Of a stretch of DNA of 64,000 bases, positions 47,104 through 55,155 are shown in pieces. The notes below the pieces were generated by a model. It saw only the letters and a program-made list of their open reading frames with translations, searched no databases and had not been told where the DNA came from. The number at the start of each line of letters is the position of its first letter. Within the stretch, counting starts at the first letter, position 1. The translations under genes were made by a program, and so were the position numbers. The DNA comes from JBAXEO01 sp963789515 (GTDB lineage: Bacteria; Actinomycetota; Coriobacteriia; Anaerosomatales; JAAXUF01): positions 248,001 to 312,000 of the forward strand of contig CAWBKW010000002.1 of assembly GCA_963789515.1 (NCBI GenBank), written 5' to 3'.

Positions 47104-48564
47104 GTGGTGCTTGTCCCCGCATCGAGCTACCTCTATCTCCTCCCGGAGATCATCGTCGCGCTCATGGGCGGGCTGCTTATCGTCGCCGATCTCATCTGGC
47201 CGGCCTACGATTCGGAAACGCGCCGGAGCCGGACGTGGCCGGCGTATCTCGCCATCGCCGGGCTCTTGGTCGCCGCCGTGGCCACCGTCCGGCTTTCAGG
47301 GGCTACTGAGACGCTGTTCAACGGCATCATCCAGATCGACCCGCTCGGCACGTTCTTCAAGCTGCTGTTCCTCGGCATCGGAGTGCTGGTCATCCTGATG
47401 TCGGTCAACGCCGTGCCCAAGTTCACGAGGTGGACCGCCGAGTTCTACGCGCTGCTGCTGTGGACCATCCTGGGCAGCATGCTGCTGGCCTCGGCGGCCG
47501 AGCTCTTCACGATCTTCCTCTCGCTGCAGCTGACAAGCTTGCCTCTTATCGTGCTGGTGGGTTACGCGAAACGGGATCCGCGTTCGGGGGAGGCGGCGCT
47601 GAAGTATCTGCTCCTCGTGCTGGTGTCGACGGCCGTGCTCCTCTACGGCATGAGCCTGATCTACGGCTCGCTCGGTACCAGCACGCTGTCCGAGATCGCT
47701 GAAGCGCTCGCCGCCGAGAAGGTGGTCGATCCGATCGTAGCCATGGGCCTGGTGCTTCTGCTCACGGGCTTCGCCTTCAAGATCACCGCCGCCCCGTTCC
47801 ACTACTGGGTTCCCGATGTCTACGAGGGCGCGCCGACGCCGGTCACGGCGTACCTCTCGGTCGGCTCGAAGTTCGCCGGATTCGCGTTGGCGCTTCGTGT
47901 GATCTCGGCAGCCGAGGCCGTCCCCCTGAACTGGCACCTGATCTTCGGCGTCATGGCGGCCATCTCGATGACGCTTGGCAACCTCGGGGCGATCCGACAG
48001 AAGAACATCAAGCGGATGCTGGCGTATTCGGGCATCGCCCAGGCCGGGTACCTGCTCGTCGGGGTCGCGGCTTTCAGCCTCGCGGGGATTTCATCGCTTC
48101 TCTTCTACATGCTGGCGTATGCGGCTGCCAACCTCGCCGCCTTCGCGGTCGTGATCATCGTCTCGAACGCGACAGGCACCGAACTCATCAGGGACTACGC
48201 GGGCCTGTCGAAGCGCAACCCACTTGTTGGGCTCAGCCTGACCATCGCGCTGCTGTCGCTCGCGGGCCTCCCGCTCATGGCCGGATTCATGGCCAAGTTC
48301 TATGTGTTCCTCTCGGCGGCGCAGGTCGGGCTCGTCTGGCTCGTGGCCATCGGCGTCGTCAACAGCGTCATATCGGTCTACTACTACTTGCGCGTCGCGT
48401 TCGAGGTCTACGTTCGAGAGGGGCCGAGGAAGCCGATGCACGTCGACCGGCCCGCGGCGATCGCTCTGTCGATAGCTACTGTCGGCGTGATGGTTCTCGG
48501 CATCTTCCCGGAAGCCGCGATAGTCGCGGCGACCCGGGCCGCAGCCGTCTTGTTCCGAGGATAG
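47104..48564 (+). CDS. nuoN: Complex I subunit NuoN, set 1 (Glu to Gln variant)
   Basis: Antiporter-like subunit nearest the quinone module, 486 residues. GTG start 2 bases after nuoM. The family glutamate in the TM5 helix (E. coli FLGIELISLP) is glutamine here: IFLSLQLTSLPLIVLVGYAK. The TM7 lysine is kept in LLTGFAFKITAAPFHYWVPD, and VGSKFAG holds the next lysine. MLAYSGIAQAGYLLVGVAAF is the typical later helix. The second NuoN (58537) keeps the Glu. Whether Gln supports pumping is unknown. Confidence 0.9.
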   Translation: MVLVPASSYLYLLPEIIVALMGGLLIVADLIWPAYDSETRRSRTWPAYLAIAGLLVAAVATVRLSGATETLFNGIIQIDPLGTFFKLLFLGIGVLVILMSVNAVPKFTRWTAEFYALLLWTILGSMLLASAAELFTIFLSLQLTSLPLIVLVGYAKRDPRSGEAALKYLLLVLVSTAVLLYGMSLIYGSLGTSTLSEIAEALAAEKVVDPIVAMGLVLLLTGFAFKITAAPFHYWVPDVYEGAPTPVTAYLSVGSKFAGFALALRVISAAEAVPLNWHLIFGVMAAISMTLGNLGAIRQKNIKRMLAYSGIAQAGYLLVGVAAFSLAGISSLLFYMLAYAAANLAAFAVVIIVSNATGTELIRDYAGLSKRNPLVGLSLTIALLSLAGLPLMAGFMAKFYVFLSAAQVGLVWLVAIGVVNSVISVYYYLRVAFEVYVREGPRKPMHVDRPAAIALSIATVGVMVLGIFPEAAIVAATRAAAVLFRG

Positions 48565-48572
48565 GGGGGCAT

Positions 48573-50039
48573 GTGATGCAGTTGATTCTGGCGGCGATGG
48601 TCGTGGTACCGCTCGTCGGCGGTATCGCCTTGTCGCTCATCCCGGCATCGCAGGGCCACCTCGCTCGGAAGGCCGCGCTCGTGATCTCAGGCGCCGTCCT
48701 CGTCGCGTCTGTGTGGCTGTGGGCCTCTTTCCTTCCCGGTCCCGGCATGCAGTTCCAGCTCAACCTGCCTTGGATTCCGGGACTCGGCACGGCGTTTCAT
48801 CTGGGAGTGGACGGGATGTCCCTGCCGATGGTCTTTCTGACCGCGCTCCTCAGCGTCTTGGCCGTTGTCGCCTCTCGCGGCATCGACGACCGGGTGTGCC
48901 AGTACTTCACGCTCCTCTTGCTCCTCGAGGCGGGCCTGATCGGCGTGTTCGTGTCGCTCGACCTGCTCCTGTTCTACTTGTTCTGGGAGGTCGTCCTCAT
49001 CCCGATGTACTTCCTCATCACGATATGGGGAGGCGCCAACCGGGCCTACGCCGCTGTGAAGTTCTTCATCTACACGCTTGCCGGGAGCCTGGCCATGCTG
49101 GGCGGCATCATCGCCCTGTACCTCGCGACCGGCGCGCAGAGTTTCGACATGCTTGAGCTGGCGGCGCGCTCCTCGAGACTCCCCGTCAATGTGCAGACCG
49201 CGATCTTCGTCGCGATCGCCGTGGGTCTTGCGGTGAAGGTCCCGATCTTCCCTCTCCACACCTGGCTGCCTGACGCGCACGTCGAGGCACCCACGGCCGT
49301 CTCCGTGCTGCTGGCGGGGGTGCTGCTGAAGATGGGATCCTACGGCTTCCTTCGACTCGGTCCCACGCTGCTGCCGGAGGGGTTCAAGGCGCTGCTCCCG
49401 CTGATCGCGGTGCTTGCGGTCATCTCGATCGTGTACGGCGCCGCGCTCGCCCTCATCCAGACCGACATGAAGAAGCTCGTGGCGTACTCGTCCATATCGC
49501 ACATGGGATACGTCATGTTGGGGATCTCGGCGGGCACCGCGGCGGGATTCATGGGCGCGCAGGTGCAGATGTTCTCACACGGCCTGATCGCCGCCCTGCT
49601 GTTCTTGCTGGTCGGGACGGTGTACGAACGCGCTCACACCCGTGAGATCTCGGCTTTCGGCGGAATCGCGAAGGTCGTTCCGATCCTGGCCGGCACACTG
49701 GTGTTCGCGTCCTTCGCCTCGCTGGGGTTGCCGGGCATGAGCGGGTTCGTCGGCGAATTCATGGTCATCGTCGGGGCCCTGCCCGAGTTCACGGTGTATG
49801 CGGTGATCGCCGCATTCGCCGTGATGCTGACGGTCGGATACCTTCTGTGGATGCTCAGGCGGGTCGCGTTCGGGCCGCTGAACGAGGAGCGCGCCGGGAT
49901 GGCCGACATGACGCTGAGCGAAGGTCTCTCGATGGCGCCGCTGTGCATCCTCATCGTGTTCGTCGGGGTGTACCCGCAGACGCTCATCGCCGTGATGTCC
50001 GGGAGTGTCGAAGCGCTCGTTCGGCTCGTCGGACGATAG
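48573..50039 (+). CDS. nuoM: Extra NuoM (second copy in set 1 region)
   Basis: A third type of NuoM in the window, positioned after nuoN and before the second operon. It has canonical coupling residues: YLFWEVVLIPMYFLITIWGG (Glu), AVKVPIFPLHTWLPDAHVEA (Lys) and SISHMGYVMLGI. It is closer in motif to the NuoM at 57082 (both read LPDAHVEAPTA and AVKVP) than to the divergent NuoM at 45635. Start GTG 48573 or ATG 48576, 8 bases after the nuoN stop, so it appears co-transcribed with set 1. It could be a fourth antiporter-like subunit or a substitute. Confidence 0.9.
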   Translation: MMQLILAAMVVVPLVGGIALSLIPASQGHLARKAALVISGAVLVASVWLWASFLPGPGMQFQLNLPWIPGLGTAFHLGVDGMSLPMVFLTALLSVLAVVASRGIDDRVCQYFTLLLLLEAGLIGVFVSLDLLLFYLFWEVVLIPMYFLITIWGGANRAYAAVKFFIYTLAGSLAMLGGIIALYLATGAQSFDMLELAARSSRLPVNVQTAIFVAIAVGLAVKVPIFPLHTWLPDAHVEAPTAVSVLLAGVLLKMGSYGFLRLGPTLLPEGFKALLPLIAVLAVISIVYGAALALIQTDMKKLVAYSSISHMGYVMLGISAGTAAGFMGAQVQMFSHGLIAALLFLLVGTVYERAHTREISAFGGIAKVVPILAGTLVFASFASLGLPGMSGFVGEFMVIVGALPEFTVYAVIAAFAVMLTVGYLLWMLRRVAFGPLNEERAGMADMTLSEGLSMAPLCILIVFVGVYPQTLIAVMSGSVEALVRLVGR

Positions 50040-50246
50040 CGCGCCTGGACGACGTTGATACATCTGCTTCCGTTCGCCGTCGCCAAACAGCCGTTCACCG
50101 AAAGAATCGCCCGCTCGGGTGGCGCTTCGGGTGTCGTCGTATGATAGAGTCCGCTAACCGTTGCCCCTGCCGGAGCGCCGTAATAGGGGGCTCTTCGGGC
50201 GTGGGACACGAGCCATTCGTGCCGGGGTAGGGAAGGTCGACGAGGC
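50040..50246 (+). promoter_or_regulatory. Gap between the two nuo operons, probable promoter
   Basis: 207 bases without a gene. TATGAT (50140-50145) is a good -10 candidate, but no convincing -35 lies 16-18 bases upstream. A GC-rich imperfect stem around 50165-50195 (CCGGAGCGCC) may be part of the leader. The gap is the only break larger than 10 bases between nuoA1 and nuoN2, so the two sets can be regulated separately. Confidence 0.45.
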
Positions 50247-50603
50247 ATGGACAGGATGATCATCGGAGCGTTCGTCGTGCTCGGGGCCCTGTTCGTGGTC
50301 GTCACGCTCGGCGCCTCGTGGCTCCTGAGCCCCAAGAAGCCTTCGGCCGCCAAGTCCGAGACCTACGAGTGTGGTGTGGCACCCGTAGGTCCGCCCTGGG
50401 TGCAGTTCCGCGCCGGCTACTACGTCTACGCACTCCTCTTCGTCATCTTCGACATCGAGACCGTCTTCATGTATCCCTGGGCCCTGGCGTTCCTCCAGAA
50501 GGGCGTGGGCTGGTTCATCTTCGTCGAGATGCTGCTCTTCGTGGCCATCCTCGCCGGCGGTCTCGCCTACGCGTGGAAGGAAGGTGCGCTCACGTGGCGC
50601 TAG
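50247..50603 (+). CDS. nuoA: Complex I subunit NuoA, set 2
   Basis: Same 118-residue length as the first NuoA. The conserved parts SETYECGVAPVGPPWVQFRA and FVIFDIETVFMYPWALAF are intact, with the ECG cysteine and the buried Asp-Glu pair. Helix 1 is IIGAFVVLGALFVVVTLGAS. First gene of the second set. The 3' end overlaps nuoB by 10 bases, exactly as in set 1, so the two operons share their junction layout. Confidence 0.94.
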   Translation: MDRMIIGAFVVLGALFVVVTLGASWLLSPKKPSAAKSETYECGVAPVGPPWVQFRAGYYVYALLFVIFDIETVFMYPWALAFLQKGVGWFIFVEMLLFVAILAGGLAYAWKEGALTWR

Positions 50604-51100
50604 ACCGCGCGACCGGCGAACACTCCGCACTCTTCATCCGGAGCGAACAGCTCTTCGACGTCGCCCGGCGCAAGAGCCTGTGGTACATGGCGTTCGGCAT
50701 CGCTTGTTGCGCCATCGAGGGGCTCATGCACGCCTCCGGCCCGCGGTTCGACTTCGACCGCATGGGGGTGTTCTTCCGCGCCAGCCCGCGTCAGGCCGAT
50801 GTCATGATCGTCGCGGGGACCGTGAACTGGAAGATGGCCGAGACCGTTCGCCGCCTCTACGACGAGATGCCCGAACCCAAGTGGGTCGTCGCGATGGGCG
50901 CGTGCGCCTGTACGGGCGGCCCCTTCCGCGAGTATCCCAACGTGATCATGGGCGTCGACAAGGTCGTTCCCGTCGACGTCTACATCCCGGGTTGCCCGCC
51001 CCGTCCCGAGTCGGTCCAGTACGGCTTCATGGTCCTCATGGACAAGATCAAGGCCCAGACGGAGGCACGGCTTGCAGCTGCCGGACATCACAGTCGTTAG
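50594..51100 (+). CDS. nuoB: Complex I subunit NuoB, set 2
   Basis: GTG start in a 10-base overlap with nuoA. The four N2 ligands are present: FGIACCAIEGLMHASG, GACACTGGPF and IPGCPPRPES. An additional cysteine in GACACTGG (CAC) is not a family ligand. 168 residues. The loop GVFFRASPRQADVMIVAGTV is typical. Its last codons overlap the start of the next gene by 29 bases. Confidence 0.94.
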   Translation: MALDRATGEHSALFIRSEQLFDVARRKSLWYMAFGIACCAIEGLMHASGPRFDFDRMGVFFRASPRQADVMIVAGTVNWKMAETVRRLYDEMPEPKWVVAMGACACTGGPFREYPNVIMGVDKVVPVDVYIPGCPPRPESVQYGFMVLMDKIKAQTEARLAAAGHHSR

Positions 51101-52817
51101 AGGCCTCCTGGCCAGGGCGGGGCTCTCGGCGAACGTCGAGGGCATGGAGCACCTCGGTGTGGTATGCCGCGTGCCGGCCGCCGAGGTGCGGGAGTCGGTC
51201 GTGGCTCTGCGCGACTCCGACTTCGCATTCGGGTTCCTCGTCGACGTGTTCGGAATCGACACCGGGGCCGAAGTCGACGTCGTCTACAGGCTCAGGTCAC
51301 TCACGCGAGACGAAGAGATCGTCGTCAAGGCGGCCCATGCCTACGACGGTGAGCTTCGCAGCGTCTGGGACGTGTTTCCCGCCGCCCTCATGCCCGAGCG
51401 CGAGCTGTGCGAGCTGTTCGGACTTCGGCTGCTGGGGCATCCCAACCCCAAACGGCTTCTGACCACCGACGGCTGCGCTCCCTACCTGCGTAAGGACGTC
51501 GAGGTCCGTGGGGCCGAGGAGGTTCGCGATCGGGCGCTGCAGACTGTCGATTCCTCGAGACCCAGCCGGACAACCGGTCGCTTGACGGACGCGCCGGCTT
51601 CGGCCGATTACTGCTCTCCGGCGGGCGCTCTCGACGGCGACGTCGCCGAAGGTACCCCTGAGTGGCCGGTGCCCTCCACGTTGCCGGCCGACCTCAAGCG
51701 TGTCCCCTGCGGGGTGGACCTTGCCCGGGCCGAGCACCTGACCATCAACATGGGACCGCAGCACCCGTCGACGCACGGCGTGCTCCGGCTCATTCTCGAG
51801 CTCGACGGCGAGGAGGTCGTTTCGGGCGAGGCCGTGATCGGCTATCTGCACCGGGGCATCGAGAAGCTCGCGGAGTCGAGAAGGTACTCGGCTGTCGGGA
51901 CCTTGCTCGACCGGGGCGACTACACCTCCGGGATCCACAGCGAGCTCGCGTTCGCTCTGGCGACCGAGGAACTGATGGGGATCGAGGTCCCGCCTCGCGC
52001 ACACTATCTTCGTAGCATGCTCGGTGAGATCAACCGGATCGCAAGCCATCTGGTCTGGTACGGGCCCATGGGCCTGGACACGGGCGCGATGGGGGCCTTC
52101 CTGTACGTCTTCCGCGACCGCGAGAGACTGCTCGACATCCTCGAGGACATCACCGGTGCGCGGATGATGTTCAACTACGTCCGCCCGGGCGGTGTCGTGC
52201 GCGATCTCACCACGACCGCCGAGGCAAAGATCAGGGCGTTTCTCGACACCTTCGACGGCTACCTTGAGGAGAACGCCGAGCTCCTCATGGGCAACGAGAT
52301 CTTCCAGGCGAGGACCCGTGGAGTAGGGGTGTTCAGCCGAGAGAGCGCGCTGTCGTTCGGGCTCACCGGCGCCAACCTTCGGGCGTCGGGAGTGAGCTGG
52401 GATATCCGGCGCGAGCGTCCGTACGCGGCCTATGATGAGCTCGAGTTCGAGGTGCCGATCGCCGAGGCCGGCGACGTGTATGCGCGGTGCACCGTGCGGT
52501 TGGAGGAGATGCGCCAGTCGGCGAGGATCATCCGCCAGTGTCTCGATGGGCTTCCGGAGGGCGACCATACCGCCAAGGTGGCCAAGGTGCCGCGGCCCCC
52601 CGCCGGGGAGGCCTACGCCGCCGTCGAGTCCCCTCGGGGTGAACTCGGAATCCACCTCGTGTCGGACGGCTCCGACTCCCCGTACCGGATGCGCTACCGT
52701 CCGCCCGCGCTCTACGCGCTCCAGGCCGGCGAGGCCTACCTGCCGGGCCTCCTGATCGCCGATGCCGTCGTGCTGATGGGCAGCATGGACCTGGTCCTCG
52801 GCGAGGTGGACCGATGA
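51072..52817 (+). CDS. nuoCD: Fused NuoC-NuoD, set 2
   Basis: TTG start within the nuoB 3' end. NuoC domain in residues 1-160 (FGFLVDVFGIDTGAEVDVVY, VWDVFPAALMPERELCELFG), a low-complexity linker (160-215), then NuoD from LTINMGPQHPSTHGVLRL. Quinone-site histidine and the tyrosine of LDRGDYTSG are kept. VRPGGVVRDLTTT, EEMRQSARIIRQCLDGLPEG and C-terminal GEVDR are family-typical. No CXXC pairs. 581 residues. The NuoC part differs clearly from that of set 1, so the two fusions are old paralogues rather than a recent duplication. Confidence 0.93.
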   Translation: MQLPDITVVRGLLARAGLSANVEGMEHLGVVCRVPAAEVRESVVALRDSDFAFGFLVDVFGIDTGAEVDVVYRLRSLTRDEEIVVKAAHAYDGELRSVWDVFPAALMPERELCELFGLRLLGHPNPKRLLTTDGCAPYLRKDVEVRGAEEVRDRALQTVDSSRPSRTTGRLTDAPASADYCSPAGALDGDVAEGTPEWPVPSTLPADLKRVPCGVDLARAEHLTINMGPQHPSTHGVLRLILELDGEEVVSGEAVIGYLHRGIEKLAESRRYSAVGTLLDRGDYTSGIHSELAFALATEELMGIEVPPRAHYLRSMLGEINRIASHLVWYGPMGLDTGAMGAFLYVFRDRERLLDILEDITGARMMFNYVRPGGVVRDLTTTAEAKIRAFLDTFDGYLEENAELLMGNEIFQARTRGVGVFSRESALSFGLTGANLRASGVSWDIRRERPYAAYDELEFEVPIAEAGDVYARCTVRLEEMRQSARIIRQCLDGLPEGDHTAKVAKVPRPPAGEAYAAVESPRGELGIHLVSDGSDSPYRMRYRPPALYALQAGEAYLPGLLIADAVVLMGSMDLVLGEVDR

Positions 52818-53824
52818 GTCCCTGGCTCTCCATCGTCCTGAGGTTCCTGGCCGCGCTCGGGCTCATGCTGCTCAACGGCGTCGTCATGATCTACATGCTT
52901 CGCAAGGTGCTCGGTCGGCTGCACATCCGTCTGGGCCCGATGGACAACGGGCCGTACGGCATGTTCCAGACGGTCTTCGACGTCTTGAAGCTGCTCACCA
53001 AAGAGGATCCGACGCCCGCCGCGGTCGACAGGGGACTGTTCTTCCTCGCGCCGATCATCGTGTTCGTCCCATCGCTGATGGCCTACATGGTGCTGCCGTT
53101 CTCCCGGACCTGGGTCATCGCCGACCTGCCCTACGGCCTGCTGTTCGTCTTCGCCGTCATGGCGTTCGTGCCGCTCGGAGTTCTGGCCGCCGGCTGGGCA
53201 TCGAACAACAAGTGGTCGCTGATCGGCGCGATGCGCGCCGTCGGTTCTCAGGTGACGTACGAGGTGCCGATGCTGCTGGCGGCGCTTCCCGTGGTGATGA
53301 TGGCCGGTTCGCTCAGTCTCAGTGCGATCGTCAACGCGCAGTCGGGCACGGTGCTCTGGATCGTCCCCAAGTGGTACGTGCTCAACTTCCCGGCGTTCGT
53401 TCTCTTCCTGATCGCCGGGCTCATCGAGAGCGGGCAGACCCCGTTCGACCTGGCGGAGGCCGAGTCCGAACTCGTCTCGGGTTACGCCACGGAGTACGCA
53501 TCGATGAAGTTCGGGTTGCTGTTCCTCTCGGAGTTCAGCAACCTCTTCCTGTTCTCGGCGCTCCTGGTGACGCTGTTCTTCGGCGGGTGGCAGCTCCCGT
53601 GGGTGCCCGGTGACCTGATCCAGCCGATCGCACCCATCATCTTCATGCTGAAGACGTACTTCGCCATCTTCCTGCTCATGGTCGTGCGCGGGACACTGCC
53701 GCGCGTTCGGGTCGACCAGATGCTGTCTCTCGGCTGGAAGGTACTGTTGCCGACATCACTGGCGTGGGTGATGATCACCGGTCTGTTGCTGAAGATCGGT
53801 CAGACGTGGGCAGGTCCGCGATGA
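52814..53824 (+). CDS. nuoH: Complex I subunit NuoH, set 2 (lacks the ERK glutamate)
   Basis: 336 residues. The near-invariant ERK motif after helix 1 is changed: the sequence reads VMIYMLRKVLGRLHIRLGPM, so Glu is Leu and the usual Gln before the RxGP arginine is His. The remaining parts are conserved: FDVLKLLTKEDPTPAAVD, GQTPFDLAEAESELVSGYAT and YASMKFGLLFLSEF, with all acidic residues of the E-channel loop. The set 1 NuoH keeps ERK. The change lies at the start of the quinone tunnel and may alter quinone or cofactor handling. Confidence 0.92.
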   Translation: MSPWLSIVLRFLAALGLMLLNGVVMIYMLRKVLGRLHIRLGPMDNGPYGMFQTVFDVLKLLTKEDPTPAAVDRGLFFLAPIIVFVPSLMAYMVLPFSRTWVIADLPYGLLFVFAVMAFVPLGVLAAGWASNNKWSLIGAMRAVGSQVTYEVPMLLAALPVVMMAGSLSLSAIVNAQSGTVLWIVPKWYVLNFPAFVLFLIAGLIESGQTPFDLAEAESELVSGYATEYASMKFGLLFLSEFSNLFLFSALLVTLFFGGWQLPWVPGDLIQPIAPIIFMLKTYFAIFLLMVVRGTLPRVRVDQMLSLGWKVLLPTSLAWVMITGLLLKIGQTWAGPR

Positions 53825-54345
53825 GCCGGATCTACGGGAGCGGCATCCTCAGAAGCATTCGGATATCGTTTCGCAACTTCTTCCGCGCGCCCATCACCGT
53901 TCAGTACCCGCACGAGAAACTCGTGTTGCCCGAGCGCGCCCGTTGGGCCGTCACCCAGAAGTACTACGACGACGGCGAGCCGAAGTGCACCGCGTGCATC
54001 GCCTGCGAGCGCGCCTGCCCGGACTACATCATCAAGATCGAGGTGACGACGGCCGAGGACAGAAGCAAGCACATCGACCATTGGCGCTACGATATCGGCG
54101 CGTGCATGATGTGCGGGCTGTGCGTCGAGGCGTGCCCGTTCGACGCCATTGAGATGGGCCACGAGTACGAGCTCGCACGGATCGATCCGGCCTCGCTCAC
54201 GGTCGACCTCCTGACCGACGTCGCTGCGGCACAGCCGAAGCGACGCCTCGAGGCCTCGCTGCAATGTGCTCCGGAAGAGCTCGCCGGTTCGCAGCCCGGC
54301 TCGACCGCCGAGAACGGTCCGACGACAGGGGGCGCAGATGCCTAG
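53821..54345 (+). CDS. nuoI: Complex I subunit NuoI, set 2 (two 4Fe-4S)
   Basis: Motifs CTACIACERACPDYIIKIEV and CMMCGLCVEACPFDAIEMGH are fully canonical, both with the CP proline. The N-terminal amphipathic part SGILRSIRISFRNFFRAPIT leads to the ferredoxin fold. A C-terminal extension (AQPKRRLEASLQCAPEELAG) replaces the different one of set 1. 174 residues. Overlaps nuoH by 4 and nuoJ by 8 bases. Confidence 0.94.
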   Translation: MSRIYGSGILRSIRISFRNFFRAPITVQYPHEKLVLPERARWAVTQKYYDDGEPKCTACIACERACPDYIIKIEVTTAEDRSKHIDHWRYDIGACMMCGLCVEACPFDAIEMGHEYELARIDPASLTVDLLTDVAAAQPKRRLEASLQCAPEELAGSQPGSTAENGPTTGGADA

Positions 54346-54841
54346 CACGGTTTCGGGTCTCGCGTTCTGGATGTTCGCCGCGCTGAGCGTCGGCGGTGCC
54401 CTTGGGATGCTCTCCTCGAAGAACGTCGTGCACGCGGCCTTCTGGCTGCTCGAGGTGTCGGTCGCCGCCGCAGGGATCTTCTTCCTGCTCAGTGCCGACT
54501 ACGTCGCTCTCGTGCAGCTGCTGGTGTACTCCGTCGCGGTCGCAGTGCTCATGCTGTTCACGGTCATGATCACGCTGCGGAGGCTCGAGGACGCGATCCG
54601 GCCGCGGGACTTCTCTCCCGTTGCCGCGCTTACCTGCGTCATCTTCGGCGGTATCATGCTCTTCCTGCTCGCGAGCTTCCCCGCGCAGACTCGCAGCGTC
54701 GGGACGCCCTACGACATCGCAACCATCGGCCGCCAGCTGTTCTCGGTGCGGGGATGGGCGCTGCCCTTCGAGATCGCGTCGGTGCTGCTGACCGCTGCGC
54801 TCGTTGGCGCGGTCTGGTGGACGAGGGAAGGTGACGAGTGA
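54338..54841 (+). CDS. nuoJ: Complex I subunit NuoJ, set 2 (altered helix 3 motif)
   Basis: 167 residues, five predicted helices. The helix 3 bulge motif, normally Tyr-x-Gly-Ala-Ile/Val followed by xVL, reads QLLVYSVAVAVLMLFTVMIT: the tyrosine is kept but the glycine is lost. This bulge moves during turnover in complex I, so loss of the glycine is notable. Helix 1-2 segments ALSVGGALGMLSSKNVVHAA and EVSVAAAGIFFLLSADYVAL are otherwise typical. Overlaps nuoI by 8 bases. Confidence 0.9.
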   Translation: MPSTVSGLAFWMFAALSVGGALGMLSSKNVVHAAFWLLEVSVAAAGIFFLLSADYVALVQLLVYSVAVAVLMLFTVMITLRRLEDAIRPRDFSPVAALTCVIFGGIMLFLLASFPAQTRSVGTPYDIATIGRQLFSVRGWALPFEIASVLLTAALVGAVWWTREGDE

Positions 54842-55152
54842 TGCGCGTCGGGGTCGAAGCGTTCCTGATGCTCGCCGCAGTCCTGTTCTCTCTGGGAATG
54901 TATGGCGCGCTGTCCAAGAAGGCCACCGTACAGGTGCTCATGTCGCTCGAGCTGATGGCGATCGCCGTCAACATCAACCTGATCGCGCTCGCGCGCTTCC
55001 AGACGCCGCGCACCATGGACGGCCTGTTCTTCGCGATCTTCACGATGGTCGATTCCGCCGCCGAAGTGGGCCTCGGCCTTGCGCTGATGATCGCGATCTT
55101 CAGGCGCACCAAGTCGAGCGAAGTCACGACCCTCCACGAGCTGGAGGGCTAG
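54841..55152 (+). CDS. nuoK: Complex I subunit NuoK, set 2
   Basis: 103 residues starting at ATG 54841 (GTG 54838 is possible, forming a 4-base overlap with nuoJ). Both membrane glutamates are present: LMSLELMAIAVNINLIALAR and SAAEVGLGLALMIAIFRRTK. The loop between helices 2 and 3 (RFQTPRTMDG) differs from set 1. Normal length. A 3-base gap precedes nuoL. Confidence 0.93.
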   Translation: MRVGVEAFLMLAAVLFSLGMYGALSKKATVQVLMSLELMAIAVNINLIALARFQTPRTMDGLFFAIFTMVDSAAEVGLGLALMIAIFRRTKSSEVTTLHELEG

Positions 55153-55155
55153 CCG

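Noticed and set aside
39575..52817. [NiFe]-hydrogenase (Ech/Hyc-type) instead of complex I
   Set aside because: Neither NuoD-like domain has the two CXXC pairs that bind nickel. Both keep the quinone-site His and Tyr and the full NuoA, NuoJ and NuoK sets are present.
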